Shown here one piece after another: positions 1-7,427 of a DNA stretch of 64,000 nt (positions are counted from its first letter, which is position 1; every line of letters starts with the position of its first letter). This DNA comes from JAOUEA01 sp038249195 (GTDB taxonomy: Bacteria > Actinomycetota > UBA4738 > HRBIN12). The position numbers and the translations under genes are program-made. The stretch spans positions 15,206 to 79,205 of the forward strand of contig JBBRWM010000011.1 of the NCBI GenBank assembly GCA_038249195.1, read 5' to 3'. The notes beneath the pieces are model-generated. The model made no database searches and was not told the origin of the DNA. It saw only the letters and a program-made list of their open reading frames with translations.

Positions 1-468
1 CATCCGCTCGATCCCGTCCTCGTGAGCGTCGCCGGGAGCCAGCACCGCGTCACGCACGACCACGACCCTGAATCCGCGGTCGAGGAGCCCTAAGGCCGAC
101 TGAGCCACGCACACGTCGGTCTCCATCCCGACGAGCACCGCCGTGCGCCGGCCCGTGGCTTCGACCGCCGCCAAGATCTCGGGGGCGTCGGCGAGACCGA
201 ACGTGGGCTTCGTGTGCCTGCGCGTCTCCTTCGGCAGGTGCGCGACGGCCTCGGGGAGCGTCGCACCGTTGCGGTCCGGCTCCTCCTCGGTGACCACCGT
301 GGGGACCCCGAGCAGGGTGGCGAGTGCGGCCACCCAGGCCACCCGCTGGACGAACGGTCCACGACCCTCGTCCTCGCCGAGCTTCGCGATGAACCCCGGC
401 TGCACGTCGATGACGCAGAGGAACGAGTCATCCACGTCGAGCAGACGCTCGCCCCTCCGCTCGCTCAT
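1..468 (-). CDS. Isochorismatase-family cysteine hydrolase (partial, C-terminus off the left edge)
   Basis: 156 codons are visible before the window edge. The start ATG (468-466) sits just behind GGGAGGT on the minus strand. The protein has the D-K-C triad of the isochorismatase-like fold: Asp21 in VIDVQPGF, Lys87 in HTKPTFG and Cys120 in GMETDVCVAQSA. Family members hydrolyse amides or vinyl ethers such as nicotinamide, isochorismate or N-carbamoyl compounds; the substrate cannot be told from the sequence. It is transcribed away from the cyclopropane synthase gene region with an 87-nt gap. The family call is firm, the substrate open. Confidence 0.88.
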   Translation of the reverse strand, partial: MSERRGERLLDVDDSFLCVIDVQPGFIAKLGEDEGRGPFVQRVAWVAALATLLGVPTVVTEEEPDRNGATLPEAVAHLPKETRRHTKPTFGLADAPEILAAVEATGRRTAVLVGMETDVCVAQSALGLLDRGFRVVVVRDAVLAPGDAHEDGIERM

Positions 469-555
469 CGACCTCCCACCCCCTACGGTCCTCTCATCCT
501 AGGAAGGAGGATAGGATGCCCGCCCTGAGTGGCGTCCGCGACACATCCGCGGGCT

Positions 556-1824
556 TCACCAGTCGGGTCGCAAGGGCATGCGGCTGCGTCCTGCCGAGCT
601 CCTCACCGCGAGCACCTGGTGGACCTGGGTTTCTCCGGCCTCGAATCCGAGGGCGGAGGCGGCCATGTAGAGGTGCCAGATCCGCGCGCGCGGCCCGCCC
701 ACCTCGGCCACGGCTTCGTCCCAGTTGGCCTCGAGGTTCCCGACCCACGATCGCAGCGTGAGCCCGTAGTGCTCGCGCAGGTCCTCCACGTGGCGCACCT
801 CGAGGCCGGCCACCCCGATCGTGGAGACCACGGACCCGACCTCGTGGAGTTCGCCGTCGGGAAAGACGTAGCGGTCCACGAAGCCCCTGCGTCGCAGGCG
901 CGGCGGCGTCACGGGTGGGCGACGTCCCGGCCGCGCCCGCCGGCTCGCCGGGCGGGCGATCCCGTGGTTCAGCAGGCGGCCCTCGGGCCGTAGGAGTCGC
1001 ACGATCCCCCGGAAGTACAGGTCGAGGTGGCGGAGCCCGACGTGCTCGAACATGCCGATCGAGCTGATCGCGTCGAAGGGGCCGTCGCGCACGTCGCGAT
1101 AGTCTTGCTCGCGGATCCGGACGCGATCGGCGAGTCCGGCCTCGGCGACCGCCTTGCGTCCCCAGTCGGCCTGCTCCCGCGAGAGCGTCACGCCGACGGC
1201 CTCCACGCCGTGGCGGCGAGCGGCGTGCATGACCATGCCGCCCCAGCCGCACCCGATGTCGAGCAGGCGCATCCCCTCGCGGAGGCCGAGCTTGCGGCAG
1301 ATCAGCTCGTACTTCGCGGCCTGAGCGTCCTCGAGTGTGTCCTCGGGGGTGGACCAGACCGCGCATGAGTACGTCATGGACGGCCCAAGGACGATGCGGT
1401 AGAAGGCGTTCGAGACGTCGTAGTGATGGGCGATGGCTGCGGCGTCGCGGTCCCGCGAGTGCCGCACGCCGTGCAGGCGAGCCTCCTCCCGCGGGGGCGC
1501 GAGCGGTCTCAGCGCGTCCAGTCCGGCGAGCTGAACCAGGCGGGCGATGTCGCGCGGAGGGATGCTCGCTTTGTTGAAGCGAGACCGGAGCGCGGCCAGC
1601 GCCTCGAAGATGTCGCCCTCGACGTCAAGGTCACCCGCCACATAGGCACGGCCCAGCCCGAGTTCGCCGGGGGCGGTGAGGATACGGCGGAGCGCGTCGG
1701 GGGAGCGGAACACCAGCGTCGCGCGCGCGTCGGCGGGACCGATCCGCTCCCCCTCGTAGGTCTCGACCGCGATGGGTACGTCGCCGAGCAGATCTTGGAC
1801 GAACGATGCCAGGGACGTCGACAT
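556..1824 (-). CDS. cfa: Cyclopropane-fatty-acyl-phospholipid synthase family methyltransferase
   Basis: 422 aa. Family members transfer a methylene from S-adenosylmethionine onto double bonds of membrane phospholipid acyl chains. The SAM-binding loop LDIGCGWGGM lies near residues 188-197; HYDVSNAFY (about 133-141) and MTYSCAVW (about 150-157) are hallmark Cfa motifs, and the C-terminal half has FVDRYVFPDGELHEVG and MAASALGFEAG. ATG at 1824 is chosen over an upstream TTG because GGAGG lies 6 nt before it. An Arg/Pro-rich stretch (about residues 283-305) between NHGIARP and the conserved FVDRY block looks unlike the rest and might be a pair of compensating frameshifts. Five phased 11-bp repeats lie upstream. 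Confidence 0.93.
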   Translation of the reverse strand: MSTSLASFVQDLLGDVPIAVETYEGERIGPADARATLVFRSPDALRRILTAPGELGLGRAYVAGDLDVEGDIFEALAALRSRFNKASIPPRDIARLVQLAGLDALRPLAPPREEARLHGVRHSRDRDAAAIAHHYDVSNAFYRIVLGPSMTYSCAVWSTPEDTLEDAQAAKYELICRKLGLREGMRLLDIGCGWGGMVMHAARRHGVEAVGVTLSREQADWGRKAVAEAGLADRVRIREQDYRDVRDGPFDAISSIGMFEHVGLRHLDLYFRGIVRLLRPEGRLLNHGIARPASRRARPGRRPPVTPPRLRRRGFVDRYVFPDGELHEVGSVVSTIGVAGLEVRHVEDLREHYGLTLRSWVGNLEANWDEAVAEVGGPRARIWHLYMAASALGFEAGETQVHQVLAVRSSAGRSRMPLRPDW

Positions 1825-1880
1825 GGGCAACCTCCAGTCCGCGTATCCCTATCTCCTCACCACGACCCGATTCAGGCAAC

Positions 1881-1934
1881 CCCGTCTTTGGCCCGTCTTG
1901 GCCCGTCTTTGGCCCGTCTTTGGCCCGTCTTTGG
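1881..1934. repeat. Five tandem 11-bp direct repeats upstream of cfa
   Basis: Units read CCCGTCTTTGG on the plus strand (CCAAAGACGGG on the minus strand) at 1881-1891, 1892-1901 (one T short), 1902-1912, 1913-1923 and 1924-1934. The array is bounded by GGCAACC on the left and CGCAACC on the right. It sits 57-110 nt upstream of the cfa start and 14 nt past the esterase stop. The 11-bp period is close to one helical turn, so a regulator could bind the same face repeatedly. It could equally be a slippage-generated satellite. Confidence 0.85.
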
Positions 1935-1948
1935 CGCAACCTTCCCGA

Positions 1949-2974
1949 TCAGGCAGAGAGGTGCTCGGCGAGGTAGGCCAGGCCGAGCGGGTAGCGGTAC
2001 TCGATCGCCATGTGGGTGGCGTCGAAGAGCTCGAAGGAGACGTCGGTCACCCCGATCCCCTCGAGCTCGCGGCGGAAGGCCTCGGCACCCAGGTCGAGGA
2101 ACCACTCGTCCTTCTTCCCGGCGTCGATGTAGATGGCGCGCATCGACCGCAAGACGTCCGCATGGTCGCCCACCATGCGGACGGGGTCGTGCGTGAGCCA
2201 TCGCTCCCAGACCTCGGGGATGAGCGCTCCGGTCGCGGGATCGAAGGGAAGCCTGACGGTGCCGTCGGGGTCGGCGGAGTAGCAGGCGGCCATGCACCAC
2301 TCGTTCAGCAGGATGCCGTCGGATGGCTTCGCCATGGCGGGGCGGCTGCGGAAGTCCGCCCAGAACGTGTCGTAGGACCCCTCGTATTCGTCGCGGAGCG
2401 CGCGGGCGGCTTCGGGGAACTCGGGGAGGTAGCAGGCCTCGAACAACGCGTCGCCGGCGTGCGTGGCGAGGCCCCCCCACAGCTCGGGCCGGAGCATGGG
2501 CACGACCATCGCTCCGTAGCCGCCGCTCGATTTCCCCTGGATGCCGCGATGCTCGCGGTCCGCGAACGTCCGGTAGCGCTCGTCCACGAACGGGACGAGC
2601 TCGTCGCACAGGTACGTGAGGTAGTTCCCCGTCCCGGGCGAGTCTAGGAACTGGCTCCCGCCGAGCGACGTCCAGCAGTCGACCCACACGATCACCACGG
2701 GCGGTGCCTCGCCGCGTGCGAAGAGGTCGTCCGCGAGCTCCGGGAAGTTCCGACGGAACGGGGAACGGTTCCGCCACATGTCGAGCTGGCCCGTGAGGCC
2801 CTGGATCGCGTAGACGGAGGGGAACCGTGCCTCGGGGTCGTCGTCGTAGCCGGGCGGCAGATAGACCCAGAGCGGCCGCTCGTGCGGATCGCCGAGCGGG
2901 TTGCCGCGGAGCGCCTCGCTCGTGATCGTGTGCTCCTCGAAGCGACCTCGCGGCTCGAACGACCAAGGCTCCAC
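1949..2974 (-). CDS. Alpha/beta-hydrolase esterase (enterochelin-esterase / esterase D-like)
   Basis: 341 aa from GTG 2974, which has AGGAGG 8 nt upstream; the open frame extends further but without family signal. PLWVYLPPGYDDD (about 35-47) and the nucleophile elbow IQGKSSGGYGAM (Ser149) are typical of the esterase family that includes enterochelin esterase and antigen 85-like enzymes. A late His in FDATHMAIEYRYP is a likely catalytic base. No signal peptide is visible, so it is probably cytoplasmic. It is divergent from the metallothionein gene with about 80 nt shared. The substrate is unknown. Confidence 0.85.
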   Translation of the reverse strand: MEPWSFEPRGRFEEHTITSEALRGNPLGDPHERPLWVYLPPGYDDDPEARFPSVYAIQGLTGQLDMWRNRSPFRRNFPELADDLFARGEAPPVVIVWVDCWTSLGGSQFLDSPGTGNYLTYLCDELVPFVDERYRTFADREHRGIQGKSSGGYGAMVVPMLRPELWGGLATHAGDALFEACYLPEFPEAARALRDEYEGSYDTFWADFRSRPAMAKPSDGILLNEWCMAACYSADPDGTVRLPFDPATGALIPEVWERWLTHDPVRMVGDHADVLRSMRAIYIDAGKKDEWFLDLGAEAFRRELEGIGVTDVSFELFDATHMAIEYRYPLGLAYLAEHLSA

Positions 2975-3056
2975 GACCGACTCCTCCTGTCCGCCCCATG
3001 CATACACTGGTCGAGATCGGGGAACGACGACGATAGTCGACCGAGAGGAGCACGTC

Positions 3057-3245
3057 ATGCAGTGTGGACACGAGGGCTGCAACTGCCAGGTCGGGGAGGC
3101 GGGCGAGTTCTGCAGCGACCACTGCCGCGAGCACGCGGGCGACGCGGGCCACCAAACGCACGCGTGCGGATGCGGACACGCAGACTGCCAGGCCGCCGGC
3201 GCGGACGATCGCACGGAGCAGGATCTCCAAGCCGCGTTCGAGTAG
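3057..3245 (+). CDS. Bacterial metallothionein (SmtA/BmtA-like)
   Basis: 62 aa with eight cysteines (3, 8, 10, 19, 23, 37, 39, 44) and six nearby histidines (5, 22, 26, 32, 35, 41). The spacing C-x4-C-x-C, then FCSDHCREH, then ACGCGHADC mirrors the cyanobacterial SmtA layout of CxC pairs around a FCS..C core. Such proteins chelate Zn(II), Cd(II) or Cu(I) in the cytoplasm. ATG 3057 follows GAGAGGAG by 7 nt. The C-terminal 18 residues are acidic and lack Cys. No SmtB-type regulator gene lies nearby. Confidence 0.85.
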   Translation: MQCGHEGCNCQVGEAGEFCSDHCREHAGDAGHQTHACGCGHADCQAAGADDRTEQDLQAAFE

Positions 3246-3330
3246 GAACCCGGCCGGCGCCTCCGTACACTCCGCGGATGGGCGCTTGTCCCGTCTGAGG
3301 GCAAGGCCCCCCGGGAGTAGGGACCGAGCG

Positions 3331-3798
3331 ATGGCAACGACCGTGACGATCGACGGCCAGATCTACCGCAAGCGCGAGCCGCTCGGGGTGCTGGGCCTGT
3401 CGTTCATCACCTTGGGGATCTACTTCCTCTACTGGTACTACAAGGTGAACGACGAGCTCAAGCGCTTCGAGCACGACGACACGATCGGCCCGACGCGCTC
3501 GCTCATGGCCCTGCTCTTCGGCTGGATCATCATCGTTCCGCCGTTCATCGCGATGTACAACACGGCCAAGCACGTCCGCACGATCGAGGAACGGCTGTCG
3601 CTCGTCTCCCAGCTCGAGCCCGCCCTCGTGATCGTGATCATGTTCCTGCTGAGCATCGGCAACGGGCTCTACGTCCAGGAACACCTGAACCGTATCTGGG
3701 ACCGGACCGAAGGGGTCGGTGCCGCGGCACCGAAGCCGTTGCTCGGCCCCGGCGGGACGCCGGCTCCCCCGATGCCGATCCCGCCGACGGGCCTGTAG
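3331..3798 (+). CDS. DUF4234-type small membrane protein
   Basis: 155 aa. The start region MATTVTIDG leads into a first membrane segment around PLGVLGLSFITLGIYFLYWY (18-37), the hallmark of DUF4234. Two more hydrophobic segments follow near residues 62-78 and 100-118, with NTAKHVRTIEER between them. The C-terminal tail is Pro/Gly/Ala rich. Function is unknown for the family. TAGGGA lies 7 nt before ATG 3331, a near match to the leaderless -10 pattern used elsewhere in the window. Confidence 0.75.
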   Translation: MATTVTIDGQIYRKREPLGVLGLSFITLGIYFLYWYYKVNDELKRFEHDDTIGPTRSLMALLFGWIIIVPPFIAMYNTAKHVRTIEERLSLVSQLEPALVIVIMFLLSIGNGLYVQEHLNRIWDRTEGVGAAAPKPLLGPGGTPAPPMPIPPTGL

Positions 3799-3827
3799 GC
3801 TGGCGCCGCGCAATGAGGAGGAAACGG

Positions 3828-4657
3828 ATGAAACGAGCGTCCTTGATGGCGGCCCTCGCGGGCGTGCTCGCGTTGACGATGGCCGCCCCGGCCACCGCGG
3901 CCAAGAACCCGGTGATCTTCAACAGCTCGCCCGCGCAACCGCCGGGCAACGTGCCGAGCTAGGCGTTCCAGGCGACGCAGACGTCCCAGTTCGGCGACGC
4001 GATCACCAGTTCGCTCCCGGCAAGCGCATGCTCAAGAAGGTGACGGTCGTCATGAGCAACTGGGCGTGTGAGACCGGTCAGTGGTCTACGGGCACGTGCG
4101 TGAGCACACCGGGTAGCACGTTCATCCAGCCGATCCAGCTGAAGATCTACGCCGTGAGCGGGGCCGACCCCACCGTTCCCGGCGGGCTGCTCGCCAAGCG
4201 CACGAAGAAGTTCAAGATCAAGTTCCGCCCGTCCACCGATGCGACGAACTGCCCGGGTTCGCCGACCGCCTGGTACTCCACCGGCGACAAGAGGTGCCAC
4301 AACGGGCTCGCGCAGAAGATCACGTTCAAGTTCGGAAGCCTGAACCTCAAGCTGCCGAAGAAGGTCGTCTACGGGGTGGTCTACAACACGAGCGGTTACG
4401 GGCCCCACCCCTACGGATACTCGACGGCCTGCGCCACGGATCCCGTCACGGGGTGTCCCTACGATGCCTTGAACGTGGGCGCAGCGGCCGGGGTGCCGAA
4501 CCGAGGGCACGACCTGTACCCCGATGGGGTCTTCCTGGATTCCGCCACCGGATCGGTCCACTGCGACAACGGTATGGGAGGAACCGGCACGTTCCGCCTC
4601 GACGACGGCTGCCGGACGGGCTACAACCCGCTCGTCCGGTTCGTCGCGAAGAAGTAG
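3828..4657 (+). pseudogene. Secreted protein of unknown function, disrupted by a TAG and a frameshift
   Basis: ATG 3828 has a clear GAGGAGG upstream and opens a normal signal peptide (MKRASLMAALAGVLA...TAA). The frame hits TAG at 3960-3962 after PPGNVPS. The protein clearly continues: AFQATQTSQFGDAIT is readable in the same frame, then from about 4008 the reading shifts frame into APGKRMLKKVTVVMSNWAC and continues to TAG 4657. An extra AG at about 4008-4009 explains the shift. The body has repeated Cys, a CETGQW..GTC segment and an Asp/Gly-rich C-terminus. Without the lesions it would be about 275 aa and exported. Recent decay or consensus error cannot be separated here. Confidence 0.8.
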
Positions 4658-4707
4658 CTCCTCTCGCGTCACCGACGGGCTCCGATCGACCCGCTGGGGC
4701 CGACCTC

Positions 4708-5136
4708 CTAGTCCGTTGCGGGGCTGCCCTGGGCGAGGAGCCCGAGCCCGATGCCGAGCATCCACACGTCCTTGCTGACCGCGATCCCCGCTCGCGTCGG
4801 CCAGAAGCTGCCCGGTTCGTGCATGCTCGGCGTGCGCAGGTACATCGTGAGCAGGCTCCCGGCGAAGGCCGTGAGCGGCGCACCGGCGAGCCGGTCGGGG
4901 ACGAACGGCGCGAGCAGCGTGGCGCCGATGCCGATCTCGGCGAGGGCGAGCGCCCTGAGGAACTTCGGGGGCGGGACGTCGGCGAGGAACGGGAACGCCT
5001 CCGAGGCTCTCGCGTGAAGGCCCTGCGCCTGCTCGTCCCCCCCGTGCCATTTCTCCCAGCCCGAATGCAGGACGTAGGCGCCGGTGGCGACCCGGGTGGG
5101 AAGGTTGCGGAAGGCCATGCCCATGCACGCGAGCAT
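4708..5136 (-). CDS. DoxX-like membrane protein
   Basis: 142 aa. LPTRVATGAYVLHSGWEKW near the N-terminus is typical of the DoxX family, followed by about four hydrophobic segments; FLRALALAEIGIGATLLAP and SKDVWMLGIGLGLLAQ are typical later helices. The ATG at 5136 is preferred because GAGGGGG lies about 9 nt upstream; 5124 and 5118 are alternatives. DoxX relatives are small membrane proteins linked to redox or thiosulfate/quinone chemistry, but the role here is unknown. The gene follows a long structured leader on the same strand (5321-5435). Confidence 0.75.
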   Translation of the reverse strand: MLACMGMAFRNLPTRVATGAYVLHSGWEKWHGGDEQAQGLHARASEAFPFLADVPPPKFLRALALAEIGIGATLLAPFVPDRLAGAPLTAFAGSLLTMYLRTPSMHEPGSFWPTRAGIAVSKDVWMLGIGLGLLAQGSPATD

Positions 5137-5320
5137 ACGACCGGCCCCCTCGTTGCCTGCACCCGTCGAGATCACGCCTGGGGCGCCGGAACGCGAACGG
5201 GCCGGGCCAACTCGGGCCCGGCCTCGTTCGCTGGATCTCCTCACAGGCGCTGCGGCCTCGTACGAGGCTTCCTCCGGTAGACCAGCCGGAACCCGTGAGG
5301 TCGGTGAGCTGGTGTGGATT

Positions 5321-5435
5321 CTGCCGGTCTCCCGGCAAGCGGGCGGGGTGGTGGCCCCGGCCCGCGAGGGACGGCTCAGCAGCCAGTCACCTCGAGGGTC
5401 TCGTCTTGTTCATGCAAGCTGGACCACCTCCTTCC
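5321..5435 (-). ncRNA. Candidate structured 5' leader with short upstream ORF
   Basis: In transcript order: AAGGAGGTGGTCC (5435-5423, near-complete match to the 16S anti-SD), an 8-codon ORF encoding MNKTRPSR (5415-5389), hairpin GGCT/AGCC (5386-5375), a long GC hairpin with a 6-nt loop and one bulge (5367-5341), then TGCCGG/CCGGCA closed by a GAGA tetraloop (5337-5322). Three hairpins in about 65 nt behind a micro-ORF look like an attenuator or riboswitch-type leader for the DoxX-like gene. It does not match a riboswitch consensus I know. Confidence 0.5.
5389..5415 (-). CDS. Putative 8-residue leader peptide MNKTRPSR
   Basis: ATG at 5415 and TGA at 5389, preceded by an extended Shine-Dalgarno ending 7 nt before the start. 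The peptide ends Arg-Pro-Ser-Arg with codons AGA CCC TCG AGG; AGA and AGG are rare in such GC-rich genomes, which would suit ribosome stalling. The stop lies 2 nt before the first hairpin of the leader. Too short for homology; evidence is position and SD strength only. Confidence 0.4.
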
Positions 5436-5505
5436 TCTCGTGCCCGTATGGTGCCGCAGGCGTGGCCGAAAGGCAATAACGAGGCGGTCTTCGCCCGATC
5501 GATCG

Positions 5506-6606
5506 TTACGGGCCTACGGGGGGAGCCGCCGTGGCCTGCGGGTCGGCGACGGGAGCGCTGCTCGTCGCGGCGGACACGGCCTCGGTCGGGGCCGATTCTC
5601 CGCTGGCGTTGGTTGCGATCACCCGGTAGTAGTACGTGGTGCCTCCCGTGAGGCCGACGTCGATGAACTGCGTCACGTCCTGGCCCGTCGTCGCGAGCGT
5701 CGTCCAGCCGGCATCGCCCACGAGCATCCGCTCCACCCGGTACCCGGTCTCGTTCCCGACGTTGGTCCAATCGAGCTCGATCTGGCTCGCGGAGAGCGCC
5801 ACCGCGGTGAGCGGCGTGGGCGTGGCGGGTACGACGCTCGTGGTCGCCGACGCGACGCTCGAAGCCGAGGAATCGCCGCCCGGGTTCGTCGCGATCACGC
5901 GGTAGTAGTAGGTGGTGTCGGCCACGAGGCCCGTGTCGACGGCGGACGTTGCGTCCCGGCTCACCTTCGCGACGGGGGCCCAGCCCGTGACCCCGTTCGG
6001 CGATCGTTCCACCCGGTAGCCGGATTCCCTCGGGACGTCGGCCCAGCGCACCCGGACCTGACGGGGGGAGATCGACACCGCGGTGACCATCGTCACCGCG
6101 GTCGGGGTGGAGGGCGCCGCCTGCCCCGCCGGCGGCGGCGTGCTCGCCGCCGCGGACGCTGGGGCCGGCGAGGCGCCGGGGCCACCGGCTCCGTCGCGCG
6201 CGTCCTCGGGCGTCTTGGGTGCCCGCCGGTTCGCTCCTGGTCCAGCCTGCGACGAGAGCGAGCCATCGGTCCCCGGGGAGGCGGCCACCTGCTCGACCCG
6301 CTGCGGGTGCAGCCCCCGGGTCACGATCCCGATCGCGGACGTAAGGGCCCCCCGACCCTGCGGGCTCGCCAGCGTCGTCGTCGCTGCCAACAGCACGGTC
6401 ACGAACACCACGCCCGCGAGGCGCCTGTGTCCCGCCCGCGGCGCCTCCCGCGCGCCACGACGTTGTGTACGCCAGATGCTCTCGAGCTCGCGGATCTCCC
6501 GACGCTTGCGGAAGGCGTCGAGCCAATTCGACAGGGCCAGCCCGCCCACGAGGAGCACGTTGAGCGCGACGATCGCGCCGATCACGATCAGGATGTTCCG
6601 TAGCAC
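5506..6606 (-). CDS. Membrane protein with two fibronectin type III domains
   Basis: 366 aa from GTG 6606. A membrane segment spans about residues 3-26 (VIGAIVALNVLLVGGLAL) and a second about 63-82 (LAGVVFVTVLLAATTTLA), then a low-complexity Pro/Ala/Ser linker, then two FN3 repeats (about 165-255 and 260-345). Each repeat has the W..V....GYRVER and TTYYYRVIATN motifs, and the two are clearly duplicates. FN3 domains are probably outside the cell and mediate binding. A TAGGGT box (6614-6619) 7 nt before the start suggests leaderless transcription. Confidence 0.85.
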   Translation of the reverse strand: MLRNILIVIGAIVALNVLLVGGLALSNWLDAFRKRREIRELESIWRTQRRGAREAPRAGHRRLAGVVFVTVLLAATTTLASPQGRGALTSAIGIVTRGLHPQRVEQVAASPGTDGSLSSQAGPGANRRAPKTPEDARDGAGGPGASPAPASAAASTPPPAGQAAPSTPTAVTMVTAVSISPRQVRVRWADVPRESGYRVERSPNGVTGWAPVAKVSRDATSAVDTGLVADTTYYYRVIATNPGGDSSASSVASATTSVVPATPTPLTAVALSASQIELDWTNVGNETGYRVERMLVGDAGWTTLATTGQDVTQFIDVGLTGGTTYYYRVIATNASGESAPTEAVSAATSSAPVADPQATAAPPVGP

Positions 6607-6613
6607 GGGTTAA

Positions 6614-6619
6614 ACCCTA
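6614..6619 (-). promoter_or_regulatory. -10 box TAGGGT of a leaderless promoter (FN3 gene)
   Basis: Minus-strand TAGGGT with 7 nt to the GTG start at 6606, too close for any Shine-Dalgarno in the transcript. One of about 20 such arrangements in the window. Confidence 0.5.
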
Positions 6620-6688
6620 CGGGAACCGGCGGCCCGCGCGCGGTCCGACGAGCGGCCTACAGCGCCGCATCGTCCACGGGTCACGTGT

Positions 6689-7359
6689 TCAGGCCCCCAG
6701 GCGGCCGTATCCCACCAGCCACCGGAGCTCGGGCTCCCGATCGAAGATCGCCACGCGCCCGCGCGAGGGTCGCGCCCCGATCTGACGATCGTCGTCGACC
6801 ACCATCGTGATGTCGTCGGCGCGCGGCCCGACCCCGTTGCGATCGGAGAAGTGGTAGAAGATGAAGTCGCCCGACTGCGTGTCGTCGTGATCGTGGAACG
6901 TCGTGACGCGGCCGTCGACACGGATCCCCTCGGACAGATGGGGGAGCGTGAGGCCCCGCGCCTCCTGAACCGCCCGCACCACCAGACCCGAACAGCCCCC
7001 GTCCGGGGGGAAGATGTGCCCGAAGACGTACTTCTCACCGAGGGCTCCTTCGCCGCGGTGACGGGCCGCGACTCCCGCCGGTCGTCGCGGATGATCCGCA
7101 CCGCCACACCCGGCTCGTCGTGGTTCGATCCGCTGATCACGAACTTGTCGCCGAACGTGCCCTCGGCGAGCCGCTCCTGCAACAGGGTGAGGATCGCCGG
7201 GCGGGTGTGCTCCTGCTTCGGGTCGTCGTGGAAGTGGTAGGGCGGCGCGACCTGGTAGAGCCGGTGCCGGGCCAGATCGATCGCCTGCTCGGGCAGCGCG
7301 TGTCCCGGGTCGTGGAACCCCGTCCCGAAGGTCGTCACCTGGAAGCTCTTGGCGCTTAT
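6689..7359 (-). pseudogene. Unknown protein of about 220 aa, frameshifted and lacking a normal start codon
   Basis: Two frames together read as one protein: SAKSFQVTTFGTGFHDPGH through PAILTLLQERLAEGTFGDKF in one, then from about 7040-7046 (GCCCTCGG region) EKYVFGHIFPPDGGCSGLV to VGYGRLGA and TGA 6689 in the other. At the expected start, GGGAGT is followed by ATA (7359-7357), not ATG. No family was recognised; several His/Asp clusters (FHDPGH, HFHDDPKQEH, FHDHDDTQSGDF) could bind metal. It lies 68 nt downstream of the broken peroxidase and may have been co-transcribed with it. Confidence 0.6.
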
Positions 7360-7427
7360 ACTCCCGCTCGTTTCGCTTCTCTGCTCCCGCTGTCGGCGCC
7401 CCGTGCGCGTCGTCTCTGGTCGCTCCC

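Larger units (their letters stand above)
5137..5505 (-). other. 369-nt intergenic leader region upstream of the DoxX-like gene
   Basis: No full-length gene is seen here. On the minus strand it holds a strong Shine-Dalgarno, an 8-codon ORF and three consecutive hairpins (see 5321-5435). About 180 nt then follow with no recognised feature before the DoxX-like gene. The stretch between the FN3 gene stop (5506) and the leader has a plausible start region but no promoter that could be assigned with confidence. Confidence 0.6.

Noticed and set aside
3260..3300. Extra copy of the cfa-upstream repeat near the metallothionein/DUF4234 gap
   Set aside because: Only a partial match (CCCGTCTGAGG) without tandem copies; likely chance.
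3959..5338. Long minus-strand ORF of 459 codons over the broken secreted gene and the DoxX gene
   Set aside because: Arg/Pro-rich shadow typical of high-GC antisense frames; it overlaps two recognised coding frames and has no motif.
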